From JAEWWD01 sp964440115 (GTDB taxonomy: Bacteria > Bacillota > Clostridia > Christensenellales > CAG-138), in assembly GCA_964440115.1 (NCBI GenBank), contig CAYTPV010000003.1, positions 372,001-436,000 of the forward strand: 64,000 nucleotides of DNA, in the 5' to 3' direction. A model generated the notes under the pieces. That model worked only from the letters and a program-made list of their open reading frames with translations. It was not told the origin of the DNA and made no database searches. The translations under genes were made by a program, and so were the position numbers. Below are positions 1 to 8,840 of this stretch, piece by piece; the first letter of the stretch is position 1, and every line of letters begins with the position of its first letter.

Positions 1-2
1 AA

Positions 3-1319
3 GAGCGGCGCATACAGGCGACGGCGGACGCTTTCCGAGAAGTAGCCCGCCGCATCCAAGAGTTGAAACCCGATACGGTGATCATCGCTTCGCCGCACGC
101 CATGCTATATGCGGATTATTTCCATATCAGCCCCGGAAGCGGAGCTAAGGGCGATATGCGCAAATTCCGTGCGCCGAGCGTTTCGGTGAAGGTGGAATAC
201 GACGAAGCGTTGGTGCGTGCGATATCGGACGCTGCGAAAGCGGAACATATACCGGCGGGCACGCTGGGTGAACGCGAACGTGAGCTCGACCACGGTACAC
301 TCATACCATTGCGGTTCCTTGATGAGGCGGGCGTGCGCTGCAAGGTGATCCGCATGGGACTTTCGGGGCTTTCCCCGCTCATCCATTATCGGTTGGGTCA
401 ATGCATATCACAGGTAGCGGATACGCTGGGCCGCAATATCGTATTCGTCGCGAGCGGTGATTTATCGCATAAGCTGACGCAGGAGGGCCCCTACGGCTTC
501 GCTGCCGAAGGCCCGCAATTCGACGAGCAGATCACCCGCGCCATGGCGGAGGGGGATTTCTTAAAATTCCTGACGTTCGATCCGGATTTTGCGGAGGCCG
601 CCGCCGAATGCGGCTTGCGAAGCTGCATGCTGCTCGCAGGCGTTCTGGATGGGCTGGCCGTAACATCCGAGCTGCTTTCCTATGAAGGCCCGTTCGGCGT
701 TGGGTACGGCGTGGCTGCCTTTACCCCCACTGGCGCGGACGAAAACCGCCGCTTCGGCGATGTGTATGAGCGCCGGAGACTGGAAGATGCCGAGAGGCGG
801 CGCGCTAACGAGGACGCGTTCGTGCGGCTTGCGCGCTATTCGTTGGAAACCTATATCACAACAGGCTCGCGCGCATCGTTGCCGGAGGGCTTGCCGGAAG
901 AATTGTTAACCACGCGCGCGGGCGCGTTTGTATCGCTCAAAATCGATGGGCAGCTGCGCGGCTGCATCGGCACCACGGAGCCTACGGCGAAAAGCCTCGC
1001 GCTGGAGATACTGCGCAACGCCGTCAGCGCGGGGACGGAAGACCCGCGCTTTGACCCGGTGACGGAGGAAGAACTGCACACGATTACCTACAGCGTGGAT
1101 GTGCTGGGCGAAGCCGAGCCCATCGTATCAGCAGCCGAGTTGGACCCCAAACGCTATGGCGTCATCGTCAGCGCGGGCTATAAGCGCGGTCTGCTGCTGC
1201 CCGATCTCGCGGGGGTGGATACCGTAGAAGAGCAAATCGATATCGCGCGGCGCAAGGCGAACATCCGTGAAGGGGAGAAGATTACGCTGCAGCGCTTTAC
1301 GGTGGTGCGGCACACATGA
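3..1319 (+). CDS. amrA: AmmeMemoRadiSam protein: MEMO/LigB-like domain fused to AMMECR1 domain (5' truncated by window edge)
   Basis: The reading frame is open to the left edge, so the start lies outside the window; codons before the internal TTG at 63 still read like the family (REVARRIQELKPDTVIIASP). The first ~235 residues resemble the class III extradiol dioxygenase/MEMO fold (SPHAMLYADYFHISPG, VASGDLSHKL). The last ~180 residues are an AMMECR1 domain (GAFVSLKIDGQLRGCIGT, DPRFDPVTEEEL). Its stop overlaps the next gene by 4 nt (ATGA), and that gene is the radical SAM partner typical of this family. Molecular function of the trio is not established; a role in modifying a protein or small molecule is inference from the radical SAM partner. 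Confidence 0.9.
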   Translation, partial: ERRIQATADAFREVARRIQELKPDTVIIASPHAMLYADYFHISPGSGAKGDMRKFRAPSVSVKVEYDEALVRAISDAAKAEHIPAGTLGERERELDHGTLIPLRFLDEAGVRCKVIRMGLSGLSPLIHYRLGQCISQVADTLGRNIVFVASGDLSHKLTQEGPYGFAAEGPQFDEQITRAMAEGDFLKFLTFDPDFAEAAAECGLRSCMLLAGVLDGLAVTSELLSYEGPFGVGYGVAAFTPTGADENRRFGDVYERRRLEDAERRRANEDAFVRLARYSLETYITTGSRASLPEGLPEELLTTRAGAFVSLKIDGQLRGCIGTTEPTAKSLALEILRNAVSAGTEDPRFDPVTEEELHTITYSVDVLGEAEPIVSAAELDPKRYGVIVSAGYKRGLLLPDLAGVDTVEEQIDIARRKANIREGEKITLQRFTVVRHT

Positions 1320-2143
1320 AAACGGTTTGTCGCATCTGCCCGCACCATTGCGCGATTGAAGAAGGCAGGCGCGGGCTGTGCCGCGCGCGCGAAGCGCGCG
1401 ACGGCGAAGTGATCTGCGCAAATTACGGACAAGTCACGTCGCTTGCGCTAGACCCCATAGAAAAAAAACCGCTGCGCCGGTTTCACCCTGGCAGTACCAT
1501 ACTTTCTGTGGGCAGCTACGGCTGCAACCTCAGATGTCCCTTCTGCCAGAACTGCGATATCGCCCAGTCCGACGGATCCAAGCTGACGCTCGAGCGCATT
1601 ACACCGGAAGAACTCATAGATACTGCGGTTTCACTCCAATCGCGCGGGAATATAGGCGTGGCGTATACGTATAACGAGCCGCTTGTAGGCTATGAATTCG
1701 TGCTGGACTGCGCAAAACTCGCGCATGAACGCGGGTTAGTCAATGTAGTCGTGACCAACGGCTATATCTGCGCAAAGCCGCTTCAGGAGCTATTGCCCTA
1801 TATCGACGCCATGAACATCGATTTAAAGGGGTTCACGGAACGGTTCTATCATAAACTCGGCGGCGATTTGGAAACGGTGAGGCAAACCATAGCGCTTGCC
1901 GCAAAATCCTGCCATGTGGAAGTAACGACACTCGTCATCCCCGGCGAAAACGACTCCGAAGAAGAAATGCGGGAGCTTGTAAAGTGGCTTGCTTCCGTCA
2001 ACAAGGATATCCCGCTGCACATCAGCCGCTTTTTCCCGCGCTATCAAATGCTTGATAAGCCTGCTACACCGGTGGATACAATTTACAAGCTTGCTAAAAT
2101 CGCGCATGAGCATGTATCATACGTGTATACAGGCAACTGCTAA
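1316..2143 (+). CDS. amrS: AmmeMemoRadiSam system radical SAM enzyme
   Basis: 275 aa radical SAM protein of the AmrS/PflA-like group. The cluster motif CX3CX2C is seen as GCNLRCPFCQNC near residue 64, preceded by an N-terminal Cys-rich stretch (CRICPHHCAIEEG). A GV.YTYNEP motif and a C-terminal SRFFPRYQM segment match the family. The ATG overlaps the AMMECR1-fusion stop, so the two are translationally coupled. Substrate unknown. Confidence 0.93.
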   Translation: MKTVCRICPHHCAIEEGRRGLCRAREARDGEVICANYGQVTSLALDPIEKKPLRRFHPGSTILSVGSYGCNLRCPFCQNCDIAQSDGSKLTLERITPEELIDTAVSLQSRGNIGVAYTYNEPLVGYEFVLDCAKLAHERGLVNVVVTNGYICAKPLQELLPYIDAMNIDLKGFTERFYHKLGGDLETVRQTIALAAKSCHVEVTTLVIPGENDSEEEMRELVKWLASVNKDIPLHISRFFPRYQMLDKPATPVDTIYKLAKIAHEHVSYVYTGNC

Positions 2144-2182
2144 GACGCTGATCACAGAAATTCACTGATGACAGGAGAACAT

Positions 2183-4354
2183 ATGGAAATAGCCGCCGTA
2201 TTGGCAAAGGAATTCAACCAGAAACCCGAGCATGTCAACAACATTATTTCGCTGGTGGACGGGGGCAGCACCATACCCTTCATCGCCCGCTACCGCAAGG
2301 AAATGACCGGTTCCTGCGACGACCAGGTGCTGCGCGAACTTTGCGATCGCTTGACTTATCTGCGCAACCTGGAATCGCGCAAAAAGGAAGTTGCGGAGAG
2401 CATAGAAGCGCAGGGGAGTTTGACGGATGAACTGAAGGTATCGCTGGACGCTGCCGCCACGCTTGCCGAGGTAGAGGATATTTACCGCCCGTACAAGCCC
2501 AAGCGCCGCACCCGCGCATCCATCGCGCAGGAAAAGGGGCTTGCGCCGCTGGCGGATGCCATTTTCAAACAGGAAGCCGCCGCTTCGCCAGAAGCGCTCG
2601 CCGAAGCGTATCTCGATGTGCAAAAGGGCGTAGAAACCGTGCAGCAGGCCATAGACGGCGCAAAGGATATACTGGCCGAGCGTATGTCGGACGACGCAGT
2701 GACCCGCAAGTTCCTGCGCGCGCTTATGCGCCGAGACGGCACATTGACGGTGCGCGCGCTCAAGCAGGAAGATTCGGTATATCGTATGTATTACGACTAT
2801 TCCGAGCCTGTCGCCCGCATCCCCAGCCACCGGGTGCTCGCCATCAACCGCGGCGAACGCGAGGAGTTCTTAAAGGTCGGCGTCGTCATGAACGAAGACG
2901 CGGCTGTCGCCCTGCTGGATAAGAAATTCGTAAAGCCCAACGGCGGCGCATGCGCCAAACGCGTGCGCGAAGCGGCAGAGGACGCGTGGGAAAGGCTGCT
3001 GCGGCCTTCCATAGAGCGCGAAACGCGCTCGGAACTCACGGATATGGCATCCGAACAGGCCATTTCCATGTTCGCGCTCAATCTCAAGCCGCTGCTGCTG
3101 CAGCCGCCCGTCCGCGGGAAGCGCGCGCTGGGTCTGGACCCGGCGTACCGCACCGGCTGCAAAATCGCAGTAGTAGATGAAACGGGCAAGGCGCTCGAAA
3201 CCGCCGTCGTCTACCCCACCCCGCCGCAAAGTAAAAAGGAAGAGGCCGCGAAAACACTTGCGCATCTCATTGAAAAGCACGATGTAAGCATCATCGCCAT
3301 AGGCAACGGCACGGCCTCCCGCGAAAGCGAACTATTCGTGGCGGATCTGATTAAGGGCTTACACCGAGATCTTTCCTATATGGTGGTCAACGAGGCGGGC
3401 GCATCCGTATATTCTGCTTCCAAGCTGGCCGCCAAGGAATTCCCGGATTACGACGTATCGCTGCGCAGCGCCGTTTCCATTGCGCGGCGGCTGCAGGATC
3501 CGCTGGCGGAGCTGGTCAAAATCGACCCCAAATCCATAGGCGTGGGGCAGTATCAGCACGATCTGCCGCCCGCACGGCTTGACTCCACACTCGCCGGCGT
3601 GGTGGAAGATTGCGTGAACAGCGTGGGCGTAGACGTCAACACCGCCTCCGTATCCCTGCTTTCGCACATATCCGGCCTCAACGCCACGGCTGCGCAGAAT
3701 GTAGTCGCCTTCCGCGATGAGAACGGCAGCTTCAAATCCCGAACAGAACTCAAGAAAGTGCCGCGCCTTGGGCCCAAAGCGTTTGAACAGTGCGCCGGAT
3801 TTTTGCGCATTATAGGCGGCAAAAACATACTCGACAACACGGCAGTCCACCCCGAATCCTATGACGCCGCGAAAAAGCTGCTCGAAATCTGCGGCTTCAC
3901 GCTTTCGGATGTCGCTGCGGGTAAGCTAAACGATCTTCCCGCGCGCATCGCCAAGCTGGGTGAGGCGAACGCGGCAGCCGCCTGCGGCGTGGGCGTGCCG
4001 ACGCTCAAGGATATAGCGGCGGAGCTCATGAAGCCCGGCAGGGATATACGCGATTCTCTGCCGCCGCCGCTGCTGCGCGAAGGCATTATGGAAATAAGCG
4101 ACTTAATGCCCGGCATGGAGCTTATGGGCACGGTGCGCAATGTTATCGATTTCGGCGTATTTGTGGATATCGGCGTGCATCAGGACGGGCTGGTGCATAT
4201 TTCCGAGCTATGCGATCGGTATATCAAACACCCGTCGGAAGTCGTGCAGGTGGGCGACGTAGTGCGCGTTCGCGTGCTTTCCGCCGACCCTGTCAAAAAA
4301 CGCATAGCGCTGAGCATGAAGCAGCAGACCGCACGCCGCGAGGGGAACGCGTAA
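2183..4354 (+). CDS. tex: Tex family RNA-binding transcription accessory protein
   Basis: 723 aa Tex protein: N-terminal helical Tex domain (GGSTIPFIARYRKEMTG), a central YqgF-like RNase H fold (GLDPAYRTGCKIAVVDETG), helix-hairpin-helix segments (LNATAAQNVVAFRDENG) and a C-terminal S1 domain (GMELMGTVRNVIDFGVFVDIG). I choose the ATG at 2183 rather than 2168 because AGGAG lies just upstream (2173-2177) and the family begins close to the aligned start. Tex binds nucleic acid and RNA polymerase-associated transcripts in other bacteria. It lies 39 bp after amrS on the same strand, possibly in the same transcript. Confidence 0.95.
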   Translation: MEIAAVLAKEFNQKPEHVNNIISLVDGGSTIPFIARYRKEMTGSCDDQVLRELCDRLTYLRNLESRKKEVAESIEAQGSLTDELKVSLDAAATLAEVEDIYRPYKPKRRTRASIAQEKGLAPLADAIFKQEAAASPEALAEAYLDVQKGVETVQQAIDGAKDILAERMSDDAVTRKFLRALMRRDGTLTVRALKQEDSVYRMYYDYSEPVARIPSHRVLAINRGEREEFLKVGVVMNEDAAVALLDKKFVKPNGGACAKRVREAAEDAWERLLRPSIERETRSELTDMASEQAISMFALNLKPLLLQPPVRGKRALGLDPAYRTGCKIAVVDETGKALETAVVYPTPPQSKKEEAAKTLAHLIEKHDVSIIAIGNGTASRESELFVADLIKGLHRDLSYMVVNEAGASVYSASKLAAKEFPDYDVSLRSAVSIARRLQDPLAELVKIDPKSIGVGQYQHDLPPARLDSTLAGVVEDCVNSVGVDVNTASVSLLSHISGLNATAAQNVVAFRDENGSFKSRTELKKVPRLGPKAFEQCAGFLRIIGGKNILDNTAVHPESYDAAKKLLEICGFTLSDVAAGKLNDLPARIAKLGEANAAAACGVGVPTLKDIAAELMKPGRDIRDSLPPPLLREGIMEISDLMPGMELMGTVRNVIDFGVFVDIGVHQDGLVHISELCDRYIKHPSEVVQVGDVVRVRVLSADPVKKRIALSMKQQTARREGNA

Positions 4355-4372
4355 ACGGGAGGGGGAACTCTT

Positions 4373-5278
4373 TTGCTGTACCGTATTGAAAAGGACGCGC
4401 TTTTAGCCGCGCCTGCGGGCGAGCTTTCGTCTTATGAACAATATGTCGGGTTTTATACGCCCGAACAGGCCGCAGAGGAAGCGGACAGGCTGCATGTGAG
4501 CGCGGAGCTTTCGAGCATCAAATGCGGCGCGGCCATTACGTTTGACGCGCGCGATTACGTGGACGTATTCTGTGTGAGAGGCTTTCACAGCCGGTACGCG
4601 TCGGGTCCGGTGCTTTCGGCGACTGTGCTGTTCCAGAAAGGTCTGCTGCTGTTTGTAAGCGAAACAGCGGCCGAAACCGAAAAGGAACTGCTCAAATGCC
4701 TGCCCGAACATAACCTGACGCTGCCAAGATTTTTGTTCTCATTTCTAGAGCTGCTGACCGCACGGCACATGCACATGCATGAAAGCATAGAAACCGAAAT
4801 TACGGAGCTCGAAAACGCACTGCTCGCTGCGAAAAAGCGCAACTGTGTAAAGGAAATCGTAGCGCTGCGGCGTACGCTCATGGCGCTTAAGCGGTATTAC
4901 GAACAGATGCTTAACGCACTCGATTCTTTACAGCAGAACGAAAACGAGCTCATCGACGCGCACGGCATGCGGTATTTTCGCCTGTACGCCTCAAGGGTGG
5001 ACAGGCTGTACCACGGCGTACTGAATTTGCGGGATTATGTGACGCAGGTACGCGAATCATATCAGGCCGAAGTGGATATCAGCCTCAACAACATCATGAA
5101 GATATTCACTGTCATCACGGCGATATTCCTGCCGCTGACGCTCATAGTGGGATGGTATGGCATGAACTTGAAAATGCCGGAATACAGCTGGCCGCACAGC
5201 TATTCCATGGTCATAGCGCTCAGCGTTGCCGTTGTGATTGTCTGCATTGGGTATTTCAAAAGAAAGAACTGGTTTTAA
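4373..5278 (+). CDS. CorA-like divalent metal transporter
   Basis: 301 aa. The signature GMN tripeptide is present in YGMNLKMP at the end of the first of two C-terminal membrane helices (IFTVITAIFLPLTLIVGWYG, then MVIALSVAVVIVCIGYF), after a long helical cytoplasmic domain. This is the pentameric CorA channel layout for Mg2+ or related ions. Start is TTG at 4373 with GGGAGGGGG 8-16 nt upstream. The E-P-E loop after GMN typical of classical CorA is replaced by PEYSWPHSY, so ion selectivity is uncertain. Eighteen bp after tex, probably cotranscribed. Confidence 0.88.
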   Translation: MLYRIEKDALLAAPAGELSSYEQYVGFYTPEQAAEEADRLHVSAELSSIKCGAAITFDARDYVDVFCVRGFHSRYASGPVLSATVLFQKGLLLFVSETAAETEKELLKCLPEHNLTLPRFLFSFLELLTARHMHMHESIETEITELENALLAAKKRNCVKEIVALRRTLMALKRYYEQMLNALDSLQQNENELIDAHGMRYFRLYASRVDRLYHGVLNLRDYVTQVRESYQAEVDISLNNIMKIFTVITAIFLPLTLIVGWYGMNLKMPEYSWPHSYSMVIALSVAVVIVCIGYFKRKNWF

Positions 5279-5370
5279 CCCCGATTTCTATATATTTTTC
5301 GCAATCTCCCGTACTTTGGCGCGATAGTAGCAAAGTGCTGACATTTATAGTATACTGAGCATAGAATAGC

Positions 5371-5412
5371 CTTCATATAGCCCTATTTTCCAAGGGAACT
5401 ATGAAGTTTTTT
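5371..5412 (+). terminator. Intrinsic terminator after the CorA-like gene
   Basis: CTTCATA (5371-5377) pairs with TATGAAG (5400-5406), with an inner CCCT/AGGG pairing, followed by six T (5407-5412). Confidence 0.65.
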
Positions 5413-5451
5413 GAAACGATACCCCAAATATCTGGCGCGGATGCGCCGGGA

Positions 5452-5460
5452 TGATATAAT
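5452..5460 (+). promoter_or_regulatory. Possible extended -10 promoter before the SleB-type gene
   Basis: TGATATAAT reads as an extended -10 (TGn plus TATAAT at 5455-5460), about 110 nt before the hydrolase start. No good -35 is seen. A GGCGCGGATGCGCC hairpin lies just upstream. The rest of 5279-5573 holds only the terminator above. Confidence 0.35.
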
Positions 5461-5573
5461 GTTGCTCAGACCCGCAGGATTTGGGCGTTTTCTATGATAC
5501 ACCCGCGGGAAAACGCAAAAGAGCAAGGGCGCAAACGCAATAGGCCCGGCGCGATGCAAGGAGAAAAATACGC

Positions 5574-6773
5574 ATGATGAAAAAACCGAGCTTATCGGCT
5601 TTTCAAAGCTTCATAAGCCAGTTGAGACCCCGCAGGTCGTTTGGCTCCAAGCGCAGCCGGCGAACCAGGCGGACGGTCTATATCGCATGCGGCGGCGCGG
5701 CAATTGTGATTGCGTTGATACTGATATTTGCAGGGCCCCCTCAAACGACTGCCATGCAGCCGGAACAATCCGGCCAGACATTGGATATCCCAGGTCAAAA
5801 GACCGTTCAGATCGACGGGCAGCACGTGGTGCAGGGTTCCGCCGGCGCGCAGCCTACCATCAACGCAGCTATCACCCCTGCGCCCACCAACGAATATCTG
5901 GCCGCTGCCGCGCCCTCCGCCACACCGGAAGGGGACGTATTGGATGCGGCTCTGCCTACCCCAACGCCCACGCCGACGCCTTCGGCAACGCCCACTCCAT
6001 CCGCAACTCCTAAGCCATCACCCACGCCGCATCCTGTGGATATGGATAAAATACTCAAATATTACATGGTGGAAGCGGATCTCTATTACAACGAGGTTGG
6101 TTATTCCTCCAACTACTATGAGTATACGGAAGACGACGTGTACATGCTTGCACAGCTCATATACGGCGAAGCGCGCGGCGAATCGACGAAGGGTAAAATC
6201 GCCGTCGGCAATGTGGTAATGAACCGCGTACTCTCGCGCGGGTATCCGGGTGAGACCGTCAAACAAGTCGTTACCGCATCCGGTCAGTTTTCAGGGTATT
6301 CTTCCTCCATCCGGCCCAATTCCTCCTGCAAATCGGCCGCAAGGCAGGTGCTGGAGCGTCAGGTGTGGGTGATCCCGCAGAACGTGTATTTCTTTAATTC
6401 CAACCGTACGCCGGGGCAGGATTGGGGCGGCCACGACTATTACGGTCAGATCGGCAACCACTGCTTCTATACCGAAAGCTACAGCGGTCGCAGCAGAACC
6501 GACAGCATCCCGCCCGCCTTGTTCGAGCGGACATACAAATGGCCGCAATACGGCTGTAAGGTGGAAAAGCGCGTCAAACGTATACAGTACATGCTTAACA
6601 AGCTGGGGTATGATATTAAGGCAGACGGATACTTTGGCCTGGATTGCAAGGAAGCGCTCATGGAATTCCAGAAGGATCACGGCCTGCACGCAGATGGCGT
6701 AGCGGGGCCGACCACCATAGAAAAGCTGATACGCACATTCGGCATAGACAAATACGTCGATAAGTATTTATAA
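5574..6773 (+). CDS. Cell wall hydrolase (SleB-type) with peptidoglycan-binding domain
   Basis: 399 aa. A basic N-terminus precedes one membrane segment (YIACGGAAIVIALILIFAG), then a ~95-residue Pro/Thr/Ala linker rich in TPTPTP repeats. The SleB/CwlJ-type hydrolase core spans about residues 190-310 (AQLIYGEARGE, GKIAVGNVVMNR, NVYFFN, GNHCFY); the E of YGEARGE is the expected catalytic acid. The C-terminus is a peptidoglycan-binding repeat (VKRIQYMLNKLGYDIKADG, LMEFQKDHGLHADGVAGP). The domain order is reversed relative to classical SleB. AAGGAG sits at 5558-5563. Likely cortex lysis at spore germination or general wall turnover. Confidence 0.88.
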   Translation: MMKKPSLSAFQSFISQLRPRRSFGSKRSRRTRRTVYIACGGAAIVIALILIFAGPPQTTAMQPEQSGQTLDIPGQKTVQIDGQHVVQGSAGAQPTINAAITPAPTNEYLAAAAPSATPEGDVLDAALPTPTPTPTPSATPTPSATPKPSPTPHPVDMDKILKYYMVEADLYYNEVGYSSNYYEYTEDDVYMLAQLIYGEARGESTKGKIAVGNVVMNRVLSRGYPGETVKQVVTASGQFSGYSSSIRPNSSCKSAARQVLERQVWVIPQNVYFFNSNRTPGQDWGGHDYYGQIGNHCFYTESYSGRSRTDSIPPALFERTYKWPQYGCKVEKRVKRIQYMLNKLGYDIKADGYFGLDCKEALMEFQKDHGLHADGVAGPTTIEKLIRTFGIDKYVDKYL

Positions 6774-6782
6774 GATTTTAGA

Positions 6783-6818
6783 GAGCCGCGCATACAGATA
6801 TGCGCGGCTCTTATTGTT
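6783..6818 (+). terminator. Terminator after the SleB-type hydrolase
   Basis: Perfect 12-bp stem GAGCCGCGCATA / TATGCGCGGCTC with CAGA loop (6783-6810), then TTATTGTTTT. Confidence 0.8.
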
Positions 6819-6895
6819 TTGCCGGAGATTTTCCGGATAAGACCCCGAGGCCCCCTTCCTATCTCCGCCTCGCCACCGTCAACCATTTATGCGAC

Positions 6896-6922
6896 AAAGG
6901 GCCGCGCAACGCGCGGCCCTTT
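6896..6922 (-). terminator. Hairpin at the 3' end of the MerR gene
   Basis: 12-bp perfect stem AAAGGGCCGCGC / GCGCGGCCCTTT with a 3-nt loop, 33 bp beyond the minus-strand stop. The T run is short on both strands, so termination is probable rather than certain. Confidence 0.55.
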
Positions 6923-6954
6923 GATATCGGCACAATTTTCTTCATCACTTAAGC

Positions 6955-7755
6955 TTACTTCCTGATGGGGAAGTAGATCTGAGTCACATACTCCTCCGGC
7001 GGGCCGCCCGCCTCACAGCCTTTCATATACACGTCGAACGGAGGGCCGGATATTGTATACCCTTCGCGTTCGATCCATTCCATAATCGCCGCGTAGGCCG
7101 GGCTGAAATCGTCGTAAGGGCCTACATGGGTGACCATGCAGCAGAACCCGGGATCAAAGCTGCGTACGCTGCCGCCAGTTTGTGCTGCGGCAACTTCCGC
7201 CGCTACCTCGATATCGGCGTTCTCGGGGTTAAACTCTTCGTCATGATAAATCGAGAAGAAGGGGCCAGCCGGTTTCACATGGCTGCGTTCCATTTCGGCA
7301 TACAGTGCGCCGAACGCCTCGTTGAAGTCGCGCAGGCTCATCCTGCGGCGTACGGAACAAATCGTCTTGGGCTGCACCTGTACGGCAGTGACGCTATAAT
7401 TTGTCTGCATGATATTTTCACGCCTTTCTATTTTTTGAATGTCCCTCTCCATCTGGAGCAATACATGCTGCTGGGTCTGTATATCGCGCAAAAACGCATC
7501 CTTTTTGCCCCGAAGCTGTTCAGCAAGCGCCTGCGGGTCGCGGGAAACGAGCGCCGCTGAAATCTCCGGCAGCGAAAACCCGTAGCGTTTAAGCCGCCCG
7601 ATGAGCAGCATATCCTGCAGTTGTACAGTTTCGTAATACCGGTAGCCCGACTCCCGGCTGACAAACCCGGGCTTGAGCAGACCGATCTGGTCGTAATACC
7701 GCAGCGTTTTCGCGGATACCCTGCAGATTCTGGAGAATTCCCCTATTGTAAGCAT
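6955..7755 (-). CDS. MerR family regulator with GyrI-like effector-binding domain
   Basis: 266 aa. N-terminal MerR winged helix (MLTIGEFSRICRVSAKTLRY, then DQIGLLKPGFVSRESGYRYY), a coiled dimerisation helix, and a C-terminal GyrI/BmrR-like effector domain (residues ~115-266; PAGPFFSIYHDEEFN, VYMKGCEAGGPPEEYVTQIY). I start at the ATG at 7755, where the MerR domain begins. BmrR-like proteins bind lipophilic cations and activate efflux genes; no obvious target gene is adjacent, so self-activation from the promoter just upstream is the clearest link. Confidence 0.9.
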   Translation of the reverse strand: MLTIGEFSRICRVSAKTLRYYDQIGLLKPGFVSRESGYRYYETVQLQDMLLIGRLKRYGFSLPEISAALVSRDPQALAEQLRGKKDAFLRDIQTQQHVLLQMERDIQKIERRENIMQTNYSVTAVQVQPKTICSVRRRMSLRDFNEAFGALYAEMERSHVKPAGPFFSIYHDEEFNPENADIEVAAEVAAAQTGGSVRSFDPGFCCMVTHVGPYDDFSPAYAAIMEWIEREGYTISGPPFDVYMKGCEAGGPPEEYVTQIYFPIRK

Positions 7756-7799
7756 AATGTGCACCACCCGGCCGGTTATTTGGAACATGTTCTATTTGG

Positions 7800-7830
7800 A
7801 GTATAGAGGTTCCAGTAAGGGCAGAGTCAA
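7800..7830 (-). promoter_or_regulatory. MerR-type promoter with 19-bp spacer
   Basis: On the minus strand, TTGACT (7825-7830) and TATACT (7800-7805) are separated by exactly 19 bp containing the dyad CCTTACTGGAACC. The over-long spacer with a central dyad is the hallmark of promoters activated by MerR proteins through DNA untwisting. It drives the MerR gene at 7755, so autoactivation is predicted. Confidence 0.85.
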
Positions 7831-7880
7831 GGGCTATATCAAATAATTTTTTCAATTTTATATTCAGCGTGTCAAAAAAG

Positions 7881-8040
7881 GATACTTTGGAGGCTCTGCC
7901 TCCAAACCACCGCCAAGGGCGCGTTACGGCCCTTGGAACCCATCTACGAGAACGCCCTATTCTAGGGCGTTCTCGTAGATGGGTTCCCAAAGGGATGCGT
8001 CCCTTTGGTGGGGTGCAGGGGTGAAATCCCTGCAAAGGCT
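7881..8040. repeat. Structured intergenic repeat, family 1, copy 1
   Basis: A string of hairpins: GGAGGCTCTGCCTCC, AAGGGCGCGTTACGGCCCTT, a 22-bp arm palindrome around TTC (about 7938-7987), AAAGGGATGCGTCCCTTT, and GCAGGGGTGAAATCCCTGC. The same order and several identical blocks recur at 34053-34213. It fills most of the 390-bp gap between the MerR and response regulator genes. Confidence 0.85.
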
Positions 8041-8144
8041 TTATCAACAGCCTTTATGGGCGATATATTAAGCCGTTCTTAATGTGTTTGCTACTGTTTT
8101 CTTCATGGTAAAATCCTGTACAATGCCCATAAGGGGGGAATGAC

Positions 8145-8840
8145 ATGCACCACATACTCATCTGCGACGATGAACGCGATATCGTATCGGCGCTGGATAT
8201 TTACCTGCGCGCGGAGGGCTACGCTACACATCTTGCCTATTCCGGTCGCGAAGCGCTTGAAGCCATTGAGAAAAACGAAATACACCTAGCACTTATGGAT
8301 ATCATGATGCCGGGTCTGGATGGAATATCGGCTACTGCGAAATTACGCGAGACATCCAATATTCCCGTTATACTGCTTACGGCCAAAAGCGAGGACAGCG
8401 ACAAGGTGCTGGGGCTTTCTATCGGCGCGGATGATTATGTAACAAAGCCATTCAGCCCCATAGAGGTGCTGGCCCGCGTAAAATCGCAGTTAAGGCGCTA
8501 CACCATGCTCGGCGGCATGCAGCAAAAGGAACAACAGTTCATCATCGGAGGCGTTGTATTGGACGACGCGCAAAAGACGGTGACGCTGGACGGGGAGCCG
8601 ATATCGCTCACGCCCACTGAATACGCCATACTCAAGCTGCTGATGGAACAGCCGGGCCGCGTGTTTTCTTCCGCCGAAATATACGACGCGGTGTGGAAGG
8701 GAAGCGCGGTGGGCATGGAAAACACAGTGGCCGTGCATATCCGGCACATACGAGAAAAACTGGAAATCAACCCGGCGGAGCCAAGATACATCAAAGTAGT
8801 TTGGGGCCACGGTTACAAGATGGAAAGGGGATTGTCATGA
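8145..8840 (+). CDS. OmpR/PhoB-family response regulator
   Basis: 231 aa. Receiver domain with acidic pair DDE near residue 8 and phospho-acceptor Asp in LALMDIMMPGLDG; K in VTKPFSP. C-terminal winged helix (LTPTEYAILKLLMEQPGRVFS; VAVHIRHIREKLE; YIKVVWGHGYKM) of the VanR-like group. AGGGGGG lies before the ATG at 8145. Translationally coupled to the kinase by a 4-nt overlap. A direct-repeat-like TTAAGCC-N4-TTAATGT at about 8070-8087 upstream could be its own binding site. Confidence 0.95.
   Translation: MHHILICDDERDIVSALDIYLRAEGYATHLAYSGREALEAIEKNEIHLALMDIMMPGLDGISATAKLRETSNIPVILLTAKSEDSDKVLGLSIGADDYVTKPFSPIEVLARVKSQLRRYTMLGGMQQKEQQFIIGGVVLDDAQKTVTLDGEPISLTPTEYAILKLLMEQPGRVFSSAEIYDAVWKGSAVGMENTVAVHIRHIREKLEINPAEPRYIKVVWGHGYKMERGLS

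Noticed and set aside
5940..6030. CCCACGCCGACGCC-type repeats
   Set aside because: They encode the Pro/Thr linker of the hydrolase; not a CRISPR or mobile repeat.
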